A stretch of DNA of 64,000 nucleotides from Planctomycetota bacterium (GCA_963205185.1 CAUJHZ010000067.1:60186-124185), one strand, 5' to 3'; numbered from the stretch's first letter, positions 16,949 to 25,868 are shown. The notes: generated from the letters alone by a model not told the origin. Numbers and translations are program-made.

Positions 16949-18052
16949 TCACGGGGCAGGAGATTCGTTCGACGCTGCAATCCTGCCCTGATCGACGAAG
17001 CGGCGAAGGTACTGACTGCTCACCGTAATCGTGCGGCGGCCGCGGCTCCAGTTTGCCCCGCCGTCGCCGGCGACGAAACTGATCGTCACCTGCGAATGCC
17101 AGTCAAAGCGGGCAATGACCGATTCAAGCGTGGGGATGAGTTCTGATGCACTGCCTGCCGTGATCGAGCCGTCCTCCACGATGACGCGCCCCTCACCAGA
17201 CCGCTGACCCGCGGGCATCATGAGCGGTGCGAGTATCCGCCGCCACGATCGGTGGAGTTCGGTCCCGTAGTCCGTCGCGTCGCGGACATCGTCCTCCGTC
17301 ATCCCAACCACCCTCTCCAACGCGGAGTACTTCGCCGGGTCCGCCGCGATGGCCCAGGCAGCGATCTGAAATGCCCGGCGCGCATCGCTCTCGTGCTCGC
17401 CTCTGACGGGCCATTGGTCGCGCGGCGTTTCGCGAGCCTCGATCATCAACGAAGTCGTCCGCGCCATCAGCACATCCAGAGCCTGATCGGGCATGTGCGC
17501 CGTCAGAAAATGAGTCGCAAAAGCGTCCGCCATCACTTCCTCATTGCCCAGGATCGGCAGATCGAACTCGCGCACCAGCGCATGTCCCAACTCGTGCAGA
17601 ATGACGTGGATCGCCACGTCGCGGGCGAACGCCGAAAGTTCAAGAGAGGCCACTCCACGTCTCCCATCCTCATCGCCACCCTGCTGGCCAGCGTTCCGGC
17701 CGTGCGAGCAGTTGATGTGGCGGAGGGATTCGACCTCGACCGCCATCGTCGTCTCGTCGATACTGAAATGCAGCGCGGCGGCTCGCATCAGATCTTCGCC
17801 TGTCGCGTATCTCTTCTCCGCATCCTTGAGAAAGGCGCGTACCTCCGCCTCCGGTCGCTTCTCGTTCTGCAGGAGTACGTTGGACACGATGTCCTTCATG
17901 GCGCCGGCATGCCGGAGATCCACAGCGCAAACCTGCTCCGGAGGACTTTCCTGCTCGCCATCCTGCGCACGTGCGCTCCCGGGTGCTCCAGCGCACCCCA
18001 GCATCGCGATCGCCACCGGCGCGACGGTCAGAAGGAGAAATCCTCTGCTCAT
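16949..18052 (-). CDS. Lipoprotein DUF4344-type metallopeptidase
   Basis: The 367-residue protein has a lipoprotein signal peptide with lipobox LGCA (Cys20). The middle holds the zincin motif HELGHAL (about 156-162) followed by FDLPILGNEEVMADAF, the pattern of putative DUF4344 metallopeptidases, where the downstream Glu/Asp completes the zinc site. The C-terminal third has no recognised catalytic motif and may be a beta-rich accessory region. It is a single gene facing away from the attachment-site scar 200 bases upstream. The substrate is unknown. Confidence 0.75.
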   Translation of the reverse strand: MSRGFLLLTVAPVAIAMLGCAGAPGSARAQDGEQESPPEQVCAVDLRHAGAMKDIVSNVLLQNEKRPEAEVRAFLKDAEKRYATGEDLMRAAALHFSIDETTMAVEVESLRHINCSHGRNAGQQGGDEDGRRGVASLELSAFARDVAIHVILHELGHALVREFDLPILGNEEVMADAFATHFLTAHMPDQALDVLMARTTSLMIEARETPRDQWPVRGEHESDARRAFQIAAWAIAADPAKYSALERVVGMTEDDVRDATDYGTELHRSWRRILAPLMMPAGQRSGEGRVIVEDGSITAGSASELIPTLESVIARFDWHSQVTISFVAGDGGANWSRGRRTITVSSQYLRRFVDQGRIAASNESPAP

Positions 18053-18256
18053 GGTCTTGCTCCCGGCGGGTCGGCGCCCGCCAATCGAGGGAAGTCGGCG
18101 GGTTCAACCAGCCGAGCGGTTCAGCTGGCTGATCTGCATGCGAGCAGTGTATCGACGCTGTCGGAGCGCGATGAGGGGGAGAAACCGGGTGTTCGCGTTG
18201 ACCGGGTTCCCCCCAAAAGCACCACAAGCCCCGGATTCTCCGTGGGCTTGCAGAAA

Positions 18257-18298
18257 CGAGGCGGACGGGATTCGAACCCGCAACCACCGGATCGACAG
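18257..18298 (-). other. tRNA-Asp(GTC) 3'-half: integration (attachment) site scar
   Basis: Read on the minus strand, these 42 bases equal tRNA positions 32-73 of a tRNA-Asp: anticodon loop CTGTCGA (anticodon GTC), stem TCCGG, variable loop TGGTT, T-arm GCGGG-TTCGAAT-CCCGT, acceptor strand CCGCCTC and discriminator G, the Asp identity base. The bases before it (GGTTC) cannot pair with TCCGG, and no GAGGCGG acceptor strand lies upstream, so this is not a gene. Such 3' halves are left at one end of elements that integrate into tRNA genes. The 380-base gap 18053-18432 holds nothing else recognisable. Confidence 0.75.
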
Positions 18299-18432
18299 AG
18301 GAACCTTGCCCGAGCGCGAGACTCGTAAACGACGGTAGGGACGAGGGTTGCGGATTGCAAGCGGTGCGGCTATTGCGCGGTTTTGCGGTCGTTTTCGCGG
18401 CGGAGCGCGGTGCGCACCGCGCAGCGAGGTGG

Positions 18433-19323
18433 CTACCAGTCATCCTTCGCCAGATCTTTGTTGCGCTGTTCGAGGCGCCACGTGCTGAATGAGTGCCGCT
18501 CGATCCTGCGCAATGTTCCTTCGAGGCCGTTGGTCTTGAAAAGTTCATTTCCGGCGGCCCTTGATACCCTGGCTCTAGCCTTCTCGATGGTCAGCCACGA
18601 GAGATCTTCTGCCAGCAGTTCAGCCGCTTCCGTAACGGTGAGCCAATCGCTCGGCTTGACCTCGACCACGCCCGGTGTCGGGAAGATGCGGGCTAGATCG
18701 AGGCTGAGGCAGCCGGATTCCAGAACGGCATGCTCCGCGAGCACGGCAGTCCGCGGGCGCGTACCGACCGACCAGATGTTGCCGGGCTTCACTCCGACGG
18801 AAAGCACAATCGGACGCTCCGACGCGGTCAGCCGCTCTGCGGTCGCAGCGATGGCGGCCGCGTCGAAACGCCCCAGCCCGAAGCCGAGGAACACCTCGCA
18901 AGCCTGTCCGCCGATACCCGCACCGCCGACCAGCACGACTCGACCCGGAACATCTACGATGAGGATACCGGATGCGTCGATCGCGGTGGCCACGGCCCGA
19001 GCCAGTCCAACCAGACTGAATCGCCACTGCTCAAAGTCGCGGGGTTCGAAGAAGGCGACGCCGCAGCCATGCAGGCACCGGTGAACGCAGACCAATCTTT
19101 CCGGATCGTCGGGGTGCGCCTCGAATCCAAGGTTCGGCACCACACACTCATGCTCGCACCCGTCATAGATGATCTCTTCCGCCTGCTCGTGCGGCGTGAG
19201 AATTCCCACTGCTTCGATCGACGCGAGCCACTCCCGCGGCCATGCACGCGCATCATGTGGCGTTAGCACGCCATCTCGCAGATGCTCAATTCGAATCAGC
19301 AACTCAGGCAGCGGCTCAGACAC
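18433..19323 (-). CDS. Unrecognised protein with Cys-rich centre and HTH-like C-terminus
   Basis: The 296-residue protein is not one I recognise. Residues ~50-90 contain a Cys/His cluster (CEHEC ... CVHRCLHGCG) that could bind zinc. The middle (about 105-225) reads as an alternating alpha/beta domain with VVLVGGAGIGGQ. Residues ~225-290 begin DWLTVTEAAELLAEDLSWLT, which resembles excisionase/MerR-like helix-turn-helix starts, so DNA binding is plausible. The gene overlaps the upstream 390-residue gene by eight bases, forming a tight two-gene cassette at the edge of the tRNA-Asp integration scar. A defence, toxin-antitoxin or element-control role is possible but unproven. Confidence 0.6.
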   Translation of the reverse strand: MSEPLPELLIRIEHLRDGVLTPHDARAWPREWLASIEAVGILTPHEQAEEIIYDGCEHECVVPNLGFEAHPDDPERLVCVHRCLHGCGVAFFEPRDFEQWRFSLVGLARAVATAIDASGILIVDVPGRVVLVGGAGIGGQACEVFLGFGLGRFDAAAIAATAERLTASERPIVLSVGVKPGNIWSVGTRPRTAVLAEHAVLESGCLSLDLARIFPTPGVVEVKPSDWLTVTEAAELLAEDLSWLTIEKARARVSRAAGNELFKTNGLEGTLRRIERHSFSTWRLEQRNKDLAKDDW

Positions 19324-20488
19324 GTGCGATCCCCCATTTCACGAGATACTTCTTTGCCACCGCGTCGTAGCCATGGTCTTTGAGATTGCACCGGTCCGGA
19401 TAGGTGATCTCAAATGTCAGCGACTTGCCACGAGATCCGTTCTGCCCGCGAAACTTGAAACATAGCTTCGCTTGGGAAACGTGGAGTGTCGAGAGCGGAA
19501 CCTTTGATTTGTCGATGGCTTCATCTACCAGCGCACGAAGCACATCAGGCACATCCGGTGTCGCGCGACCTGAAAGCACCAGTCGCCGATATCCCTTGCC
19601 CGGGAGATCGAATCGGAGAAGTCGAATCTCGACTCCGGCGATGTTGTCCGCAGGATTCGTCTCGAAAGTGAAGTCGCCTCGCTTCAACACAGACAGGTCG
19701 TAGGGTGGTTTCGACTGAGGATCGGGGAGCGCCTTCAGCCCGAGCATCACCTTGCAGAACGCCTCTGCGATTTGCTCCCTCTGCTGCTTATCCCCACCCG
19801 CCACCATCTCGAGGACGCCGTCCTCCTTCCGATAGACAAAAATGATCTCGCGAGCCGTACGTCTTGCGTGACGTATGAAGTGATCCTGATCGTCATAGCC
19901 GAGATCGGTCTTAGGACGGCTCTCGGGATAGGCGAAGCAGCAGAATCGGTCGGGATCGCGTCGTTCAACCGTCTCGATGTGACACCGCCTACCGTACCCT
20001 TCAACCCTAAAGATTGCACGGAGTGTCTGGCCGAGTCTATCACGGTGCTCTTCGTCATCTTCCACCTGAAGTCGCTTTCCCACGGTCCATCGCTGCCACC
20101 GGCTCTCCGCAAAGCGGTCAATCTCGTTGTATCCCAGAACGCGCTCCACGAGCTTTCGATCCTCGACGAGCGCGAGCAATGCTCGCTCGCAGTCATTGGC
20201 CATGCCGTCGAGTTGAGGCGCCCAACGGCGCTTCCAGAACACCGCGTCTTCGTAGATGAGCCGCGACCCGCCATCGGTAGCAAGTTCGTTGACGGTGATC
20301 AGGTCGATATCAACGGAGTCCTGAGTGATCGGCTCCAGCGCGTCCAAAGCCCCGATGATCGGAGCCGGATCGCCGTCCTCGTACTCGTCCCACTCGAAGT
20401 CACTGAGTAGGCTACGGCTCTCGAAATAGCGCTGGAGCAGGGGCTTTGAAATGCTCCTGAGGATTCGCTTCTGGGAGTACTGTGCCAT
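19316..20488 (-). CDS. Unrecognised protein, first gene of two-gene cassette
   Basis: The 390-residue protein begins AQYSQKRILRSISKPLLQRYF. It has an acidic stretch (DFEWDEYEDGD, about 29-39), a central alpha-helical part with TVGKRLQVEDDEEHRDR, and a C-terminal part with GRATPDVPDVLRAL and a closing segment of Lys-rich beta character (LTFEITYPDRCNLKDHGYDA). No catalytic motif is obvious. ATG 20488 is preferred because a TTGACA (20557-20562) with a weak TTTTCT -10 lies inside the longer frame. It is co-transcribed with the overlapping HTH-like gene. The pair travels next to an attachment scar and a DUF2924 remnant, so it is likely mobile cargo. Confidence 0.55.
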   Translation of the reverse strand: MAQYSQKRILRSISKPLLQRYFESRSLLSDFEWDEYEDGDPAPIIGALDALEPITQDSVDIDLITVNELATDGGSRLIYEDAVFWKRRWAPQLDGMANDCERALLALVEDRKLVERVLGYNEIDRFAESRWQRWTVGKRLQVEDDEEHRDRLGQTLRAIFRVEGYGRRCHIETVERRDPDRFCCFAYPESRPKTDLGYDDQDHFIRHARRTAREIIFVYRKEDGVLEMVAGGDKQQREQIAEAFCKVMLGLKALPDPQSKPPYDLSVLKRGDFTFETNPADNIAGVEIRLLRFDLPGKGYRRLVLSGRATPDVPDVLRALVDEAIDKSKVPLSTLHVSQAKLCFKFRGQNGSRGKSLTFEITYPDRCNLKDHGYDAVAKKYLVKWGIARV

Positions 20489-20598
20489 CCGCCCGGGTTC
20501 TCCAAGGGCCACTATCCCACTGACACCATGATCAGAAAAGACACCATCCGCCACAATGTCAAATCGCCTCTTGGTCCACCCGCGCGGAGTGCGGAACG

Positions 20599-20715
20599 TC
20601 ATTGATGGTTGCCCGACCGCGATTTCTCGCCGAACACGTCGGCATACCGTCGGCGCTGTTCCGTGCCGGTCGTCCGCTCCAGTTCGGCGAGCAGTTTGCC
20701 CACGTTCAATCCCAT
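20599..20715 (-). pseudogene. Truncated DUF2924 gene
   Basis: The 38-residue frame reads LNVGKLLAELERTTGTEQ and RRRYADVFGEKSRSGNHQ, the conserved N-terminus of DUF2924 proteins, then stops exactly where those proteins continue with a basic WLIKRIAWR-like segment. DUF2924 proteins accompany recombinase genes in mobile cassettes. The missing remainder marks this as a decayed copy. Confidence 0.55.
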
Positions 20716-20951
20716 GCGTCACCTCCTTCCCGCCGCTCTCGACCTCGTGAACCAGCGGGACGATGAGTGTCCGAGCATGGGCCAGGGTCAGGGCAAGTCG
20801 AAGGCGCATCTGGGGGGCAGTTCTGGGCCGCCAAATCGGCACCCCGGCGGTGCATGGCGAGCACGCCGCCAGCCAGAATGCCGGCGATCTCGTCGAGCCG
20901 CTCGCCGGCCGTCAGTTCACCAGGATCATCATCGCGCAGGTACATCGGCAC
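20706..20951 (-). CDS. Small protein of a decayed DUF2924 cassette
   Basis: The 81-residue frame contains GERLDEIAGILAGGVLAMHRR, a short helical motif that is common in small proteins next to DUF2924 and recombinase genes. The rest is Pro/Arg-rich and looks degraded. Its stop overlaps the start of the truncated DUF2924 frame, keeping the usual order of the cassette. The 165 bases between it and the next gene are empty. Confidence 0.35.
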   Translation of the reverse strand: MPMYLRDDDPGELTAGERLDEIAGILAGGVLAMHRRGADLAAQNCPPDAPSTCPDPGPCSDTHRPAGSRGRERREGGDAWD

Positions 20952-21115
20952 GCTCCGAAGGCGGAGAGTGGACGACAGCGTCCGAGACGCTTGGCTCGGC
21001 GGGCCGTGCGGCCCGCTACTGGTTAACTACGCAAAGTGTGGGGAGAACTGCGCGCGAAGGCGCCGGCAGGCGCTGCGCACGGCAGGGGCCACGCGTCGGG
21101 AGGCGCTGCGGAACC

Positions 21116-22105
21116 TCACGACGGCGCGATTGATGCGGCGGATGTGAAGAACCCGGCGAGATATTCGGGCACGCGCTGGTCGAGCCAGAAGCGCGGCGCC
21201 CAAGGCCAGCGGCCGCCGATGAACCCCATGTGCCCTCCGCTGCGCATCAACTCAAGCGTCACCTTGTCGGACATCTCACCCGGCTCGGGAATCACATGGG
21301 TCGGCACGAGCGGATCATTGCGCGCGTGAAGCAGCAGCGTCGGGACGTTGACGTGCCGCAGCAGCACATCCGTGCGCGTGCGGGCGTAGTAGTCCTCCGC
21401 ATCCTTAAACCCGTTGAGCGGCGCGCTGACGCATCGGTCAAAGACCGAGAAGGTTCGGATGCGGCGCAGTGCCCCGCGATCGAGCGGCAGGCCGAGGTCC
21501 ATCAACTGCAGTTTCCGCAGAATGTCGCGGCGGAGGCTGCGCAGCAGGTACCACTGGTATACGCGCGACAGGCCGCGCCCGATCCGCCCGGCCACGACGC
21601 CGAGGTGAAATGGCGCCGACACCCCCACGGCCGCGACCACCGGAAGCGAATCGCCGCGCTGACCGCTCTCGCCGAGCCACTTCAGGCATATGTTTGCGCC
21701 GACGGAATACCCCACCGTCGCGATCGGCGTGTGCGGTTCGCGCTGACGCAGGTGATGCACGAGGTAGTGCAGATCGCTCGTCATGCCACAGTGGTAACTG
21801 TGCGGAAAGCGGTTCGGCTCGCCGCGTCCGCGGTAGTTCAGCAGCACGCCGCGCCATCCGCGCCGCTCGCACTGTCGCAGCAGACGCCGGACGTAGGAGG
21901 ATTTCATGTCCCCTTGCAGGCCGGGGAGAATGACCACGATCGGCCCGGCGCGCCCCACCCAGTCCAGCCGGACGAAGTCGCCATCGGGCAGATCGAGGCG
22001 CTCGCAGCGCGCGTCAAGGCGGACACGGCCAGCGAGCAGCGGCCAGATCGTCTGTCCGTGCCCGCCGGGCAGCCACCAAGTGCCCCTGAAGGCGGCGCGA
22101 CTCAT
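21116..22105 (-). CDS. YheT-type alpha/beta hydrolase
   Basis: The 329-residue protein follows the YheT family: an N-terminal GGHGQTIWPLL segment, LPDGDFVRLDW, then IVVILPGLQGDMKS, YRGRGE, a nucleophile-elbow region TVGYSVGANICLKWLGE (Ser of GYSVG), and late NDPLVP and GGHMGF carrying the Asp and His of the triad. Family members hydrolyse short esters or act on carboxyl groups; physiological substrates are mostly unknown. ATG 22105 yields the usual N-terminus. The gene is divergent from the DevBCA-like operon. Confidence 0.85.
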   Translation of the reverse strand: MSRAAFRGTWWLPGGHGQTIWPLLAGRVRLDARCERLDLPDGDFVRLDWVGRAGPIVVILPGLQGDMKSSYVRRLLRQCERRGWRGVLLNYRGRGEPNRFPHSYHCGMTSDLHYLVHHLRQREPHTPIATVGYSVGANICLKWLGESGQRGDSLPVVAAVGVSAPFHLGVVAGRIGRGLSRVYQWYLLRSLRRDILRKLQLMDLGLPLDRGALRRIRTFSVFDRCVSAPLNGFKDAEDYYARTRTDVLLRHVNVPTLLLHARNDPLVPTHVIPEPGEMSDKVTLELMRSGGHMGFIGGRWPWAPRFWLDQRVPEYLAGFFTSAASIAPS

Positions 22106-22373
22106 GGGTGTGAGGTCTCGGCCAGCGAGGTGAATGACCCGCGCGCGCAGCCAACCGCCCACGGCGTCGGTCTCGCCATTCCACCCGGTGTAGAAGGCCG
22201 ACAAAGGGTGAAGACTCGCGTGAGAAGCAGGAACATGGCGACGCTCCCAAGGGGCTTGCCGCAGGCAGATCCAAGTGCGGCCGACCCACGCCGCGGAATC
22301 ATCGGCCCTGCCCCAAGTGCGTGCCGTTCGAAAGAAAGCGGATTGGCCGAACTGCGCGGTTTATCGGAGTTGA

Positions 22374-22509
22374 TTATCCACATATAGTACCTTTCCAGAC
22401 CCCTGTGTCAATCACCGCAGGGCGATCGTGGCGCGCGGGCGTGGCGGTCGGCCTGCGCTGGTGCATGCGGGCCGGCCGGCGGCGACTAAAATCGACCAGA
22501 GTATCCACA
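22374..22509. promoter_or_regulatory. Two DnaA-box-like sequences in divergent intergenic region
   Basis: TTATCCACA, identical to the E. coli DnaA box consensus, lies at 22374-22382, and the one-mismatch GTATCCACA is at 22501-22509, both on the plus strand. They sit in the 462-base gap (22106-22567) between the hydrolase and the exporter operon, which otherwise shows nothing recognisable. Two sites are too few for an origin; they may be chance or regulatory. Confidence 0.25.
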
Positions 22510-22567
22510 ACGCGATTGACTTGCCGTGCGCCTCGGCTTCCAGCCGCGGTGTGGAGCGGAGGACTCC

Positions 22568-23725
22568 ATGATCAGAACACTGGCCCGCCGAACCATCTTC
22601 GCCGCCCTCGTTGCGGCGGCCGTGCTCGCGCTGCTCTGGCAGGTCCGATGGCGCGCCGTTCCGGTGGAGGGGTTCGAAGTACAGGCACGTGAACTCATGG
22701 TCGAGACGATGGGCACGGGAACGCTCGAGTCGCGGGTCTCAAGCACCGTCTCCGCGAGGATTCAGGGCCGAATCGTCGAACTGGCCGTCGATCAGGGCGA
22801 TGCCGTCGAAGCCGGACGGGTACTCGTGCGTCTGGACGATCTTGACCTCACGCGGCAAATCGACGTGGCCGCAGCCGTCGTCGAAGTAAATCGCGCTGCG
22901 CTCAATCGCATCGAGAGCGATCGGCAGCGGGCTGAGGCGGTGCTCGCTCAGGCCCGGCTGGAGCACCAGCAGGTGATCGACACCTTTGCTCGAGGCGCAT
23001 CATCGCCAACAGAGCGCGATCGCGTCATCGAGCGACTTGCCATCGCCGAGGCGGAACTGGCGCGGGCGGATGCAGCGATCGTCGAGGCCCGGGCCGCGCT
23101 GGCCGCCTCAGAGCGCTCGCTCGACCTGCAGCGCGCCCAACTGGACGACACGGTGATTCGCAGCCCGCTTTCGGGCCTGGTCGTTCGGCGTGATCGTGAG
23201 GTCGGCGACATCGTTGTGCCGGGATCTTCCATTCTCCGCCTGATCGAAACCGGGACGCTCTGGGTGTCGGCGTGGGTGGACGAGACGGCGATGGCGGCGC
23301 TGCACGTCGATCAACCGGCGCGGATCGTCTTCCGCTCCGAGCCGGACCGCGAGTACCGCGGGCACGTGGCGCGACTCGGCCGCGAAGTTGATCCGGAACT
23401 GCGCGAGTTCATCGTCGAGGTCGTCGTCGACGAGTTGCCCGCCGCCTGGGCGGTCGGCCAGCGCGCCGAGGTCTATATCACGACCGATCGCGCTCCGCAG
23501 GCGCTCGCCATTCCGGCGGAATACCTGTTCGCCCGCGAAGGGGTCGGCGGCGTGTGGGTGAATGAAGAGGGGCGGGCGCAGTGGCGGCTGTGCGAGACCG
23601 GTCTGCGCGGTCGCGCGTTCGTCGAGATCACGCGCGGCCTCGAAGCCGGGGATGTGGTTCTGCGACCCGCCGATGTCGCGGCCGAACGAATGCTCCGCGC
23701 CGGCCGGAAGGTGGCGCTGCAATGA
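22568..23725 (+). CDS. HlyD/DevB-type membrane-fusion (periplasmic adaptor) protein
   Basis: The 385-residue protein has an N-terminal signal anchor (about residues 8-26), then a lipoyl-like half motif (GTGTLESRVSSTVSARIQGRI), a long helical hairpin (about 95-200), the second lipoyl half (DTVIRSPLSGLVVRRDREVGDIV) and a beta-barrel region with GTLWVSAWVDE. This is the layout of adaptor proteins that link an ABC exporter to an outer-membrane channel. It is the first gene of a three-gene operon with the permease and ATPase, all joined by ATGA overlaps. A start with the membrane segment at its beginning was preferred over the longer frame. Confidence 0.88.
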   Translation: MIRTLARRTIFAALVAAAVLALLWQVRWRAVPVEGFEVQARELMVETMGTGTLESRVSSTVSARIQGRIVELAVDQGDAVEAGRVLVRLDDLDLTRQIDVAAAVVEVNRAALNRIESDRQRAEAVLAQARLEHQQVIDTFARGASSPTERDRVIERLAIAEAELARADAAIVEARAALAASERSLDLQRAQLDDTVIRSPLSGLVVRRDREVGDIVVPGSSILRLIETGTLWVSAWVDETAMAALHVDQPARIVFRSEPDREYRGHVARLGREVDPELREFIVEVVVDELPAAWAVGQRAEVYITTDRAPQALAIPAEYLFAREGVGGVWVNEEGRAQWRLCETGLRGRAFVEITRGLEAGDVVLRPADVAAERMLRAGRKVALQ

Positions 23726-24933
23726 ACCTGGCTCTGCGCGACGTGCGGCACAATCTCGGGCGCTTCGGCCTCACCGCCGTGGGCATCGGCCTGCTGCTCA
23801 TGATCGTCATGGGCATGGGCGGCATCTACCAGGGCATCGTCGAGGATGCCACGCTTCTCGTGGATGAACTCGACGCCGATCTCTGGCTCGTTCAGGCGGA
23901 GACCCGCGGCCCCTTTGCAGAAGTCTCGCGCCTGTCACCCAGCCTCGAGGACCGGGCGCTGGCGGTGCCCGGCGTGGAGAACGCGCGCCGATTCGCCACG
24001 CACACGATTCAACGTACGCACCGGGGGCGTCCGATGCGAATGGTGATCGTCGGCTTGGCGTGGCCTCAGGACCGCGGAGGGTGGATTCCCCTCATCGCCG
24101 GCCGGCCGCTGGCGCAGGGGCGCTTCGAGTTCATTGCCGATGAGTCACTGGGCATCGCCGTTGGCGAGCAACTGCAACTCGGGCGCGACGTCTTCACGGC
24201 GGTGGGAATCACCAGGCACATGGTCGGAACCGGCGGCGACGGCCTGGCGTTCTTCACGGTCCGCGACGCACAGTCGATTCAGTTCGACCTTTCGCCCGAG
24301 GCCGTGCGCTTCGAACGCGAATCGCGCCGCGCGCGGGCCCACGACCTCGACCTGGCGCTGACACAGCCGGCGCTGCTCGATCGCGCCCGCCAGCCCGCGT
24401 CGACATTGCCCGCCATTGCCCCACCCATGGTGAGCGCGGTCCTCGTCGATCTGGCGCCCGGAGCGGATGGCAACGTCGTCCGCGCCACTTTCGAAGGCTG
24501 GCCCGATGTCTCAACCTACACCGGCGATGAGCAGCGTTCCCTCCTGCTCGAAGGGCCGGTGGACCGGGCCCGGCGGCAGATCGGGCTCTTTCGCGCCTTG
24601 CTCGTGCTCATCTCCGCTCTGGTCATGGCCCTGATCCTCTACACGCTGACCTTGGACAAGATCCACGATATCGCCATGCTCAAACTCATCGGCGCCCGCG
24701 ATCGCATCATCCTCGGCCTTGTGCTCCAGGAGGCTTTCCTGCTCGGCGCGATCGGATACGTGATCGCGTACTTCGTGGGGATGCAGGTGTATCCCTTCTT
24801 CCCGCGCCGCGTCATCATCACCGGAGAGATGCTCGCCTGGCTCGCCGCGGCAGTCGCCGTACTCTGCCTCGCCGGAAGCGTGCTGGGCATCTGGAAGGCC
24901 ATGCGCGTCCAGCCCAACGAGGTGCTCTCATGA
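23722..24933 (+). CDS. FtsX/DevC-like ABC transporter permease
   Basis: The 403-residue protein begins LALRDVRHNLGRFGLTAVGIGLL, the usual MacB/DevC start, with a first membrane segment at about 15-35. A large extracytoplasmic domain of ~240 residues follows (about 40-280), then three closely spaced membrane segments in the last 120 residues, with IAMLKLIGARDR as the cytoplasmic coupling element. This is the FtsX-fold permease of an exporter that works with a membrane-fusion protein. Start and stop both overlap neighbours by ATGA. Confidence 0.88.
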   Translation: MNLALRDVRHNLGRFGLTAVGIGLLLMIVMGMGGIYQGIVEDATLLVDELDADLWLVQAETRGPFAEVSRLSPSLEDRALAVPGVENARRFATHTIQRTHRGRPMRMVIVGLAWPQDRGGWIPLIAGRPLAQGRFEFIADESLGIAVGEQLQLGRDVFTAVGITRHMVGTGGDGLAFFTVRDAQSIQFDLSPEAVRFERESRRARAHDLDLALTQPALLDRARQPASTLPAIAPPMVSAVLVDLAPGADGNVVRATFEGWPDVSTYTGDEQRSLLLEGPVDRARRQIGLFRALLVLISALVMALILYTLTLDKIHDIAMLKLIGARDRIILGLVLQEAFLLGAIGYVIAYFVGMQVYPFFPRRVIITGEMLAWLAAAVAVLCLAGSVLGIWKAMRVQPNEVLS

Positions 24934-25664
24934 GCGCGCCCGCCTCCTCGCCTTCTCCAGCGATCGAAACCCGCCGGCTCACGAAGATCTACGGAAGCGG
25001 CAACACCGAGGTGACAGCCCTGCGCGACGTGACCTTCACGCTCAACCGCGGCGAGGTCGTGGCGCTGCTGGGCCCGAGCGGCTCGGGCAAGTCCACGTTG
25101 CTGGGCATCGTCGGACTGATCAATGCGCCGACGCGGGGCGAAGTCATCCTCGACGGCACGCCGGTCTACCGCGATTCGCGCGTGCTCGTGGACGTGCGCC
25201 GCTACCGCCGCGAGCGCATCGGCTTTGTCTTCCAGAAGTCCAACCTGATACCCTTCCTCTCGGCGCGCGAGAACGTGCAGGTCGCGCTGGAGATCGCGGG
25301 CGTCAGAGGCAGCGCGGCCCGCCGCCGCGCCATGGAACTGCTCGAAACGCTCGGCCTGGCCGACCGCGCGCATCACCTGCCCAGGGCGCTCTCCGGCGGC
25401 CAGCAGCAGCGCATCGCCATCGCCCGTGCCCTGGCCAACCGACCCAGCCTCATGCTCGCCGACGAACCCACCGCCGCGCTCGACGGTGAGCGCGGCAGGC
25501 AGGTCATGCAACTCTTCCGCGATCTCGGCCACCAACACGGCGCGGGCGTCCTCGTCGTCACCCACGACCATCGCGCGCTCGATGTCTTTGATCGCGTCCT
25601 GGAGATGGAGGATGGCGCACTCCGCGCCCAGCCGGAGATCGCCGCGCCGATCGCCCCACACTGA
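24930..25664 (+). CDS. ABC transporter ATP-binding protein (DevA/MacB-type)
   Basis: The 244-residue ATPase shows Walker A GPSGSGKST (about 50-58), a Q-loop (VFQKSNLIPF), signature LSGGQQQR, Walker B LMLADEPTA and the switch His in VVTHDH. Together with the two preceding genes it forms a complete DevBCA-like export system that could move a lipid, glycolipid or peptide across the envelope. No substrate gene is adjacent. A 0.7-kb noncoding stretch follows. Confidence 0.92.
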   Translation: MSAPASSPSPAIETRRLTKIYGSGNTEVTALRDVTFTLNRGEVVALLGPSGSGKSTLLGIVGLINAPTRGEVILDGTPVYRDSRVLVDVRRYRRERIGFVFQKSNLIPFLSARENVQVALEIAGVRGSAARRRAMELLETLGLADRAHHLPRALSGGQQQRIAIARALANRPSLMLADEPTAALDGERGRQVMQLFRDLGHQHGAGVLVVTHDHRALDVFDRVLEMEDGALRAQPEIAAPIAPH

Positions 25665-25868
25665 AAGGCCGCACAGCTGCGTGGCTACTGCCTGCGCCCG
25701 CTTCGAACCGCCCCTGAATGTAGCTTCCGCGTACACCCAACCTGGCAACCCGGACTTCGCGCGCAGGTATTTCCGTGTTCGCCTCGGGGTCCGATCCGAA
25801 CCCTGCTGTTAAATAACTCGGTTGTCAACCAGAGAGGGTGAGAGTTTGAGAGGGTTGGGGTCGATTGA

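Noticed and set aside
18241..18338. Reading frames that translate the tRNA fragment (phrases like RDSNPQPPD and DGIRTRNHR)
   Set aside because: These are artefacts of translating a tRNA antisense strand; the DNA is the attachment scar, not a protein gene.
22374..22509. Replication origin
   Set aside because: Only two DnaA-like boxes, no AT-rich unwinding element and no dnaA or dnaN nearby.
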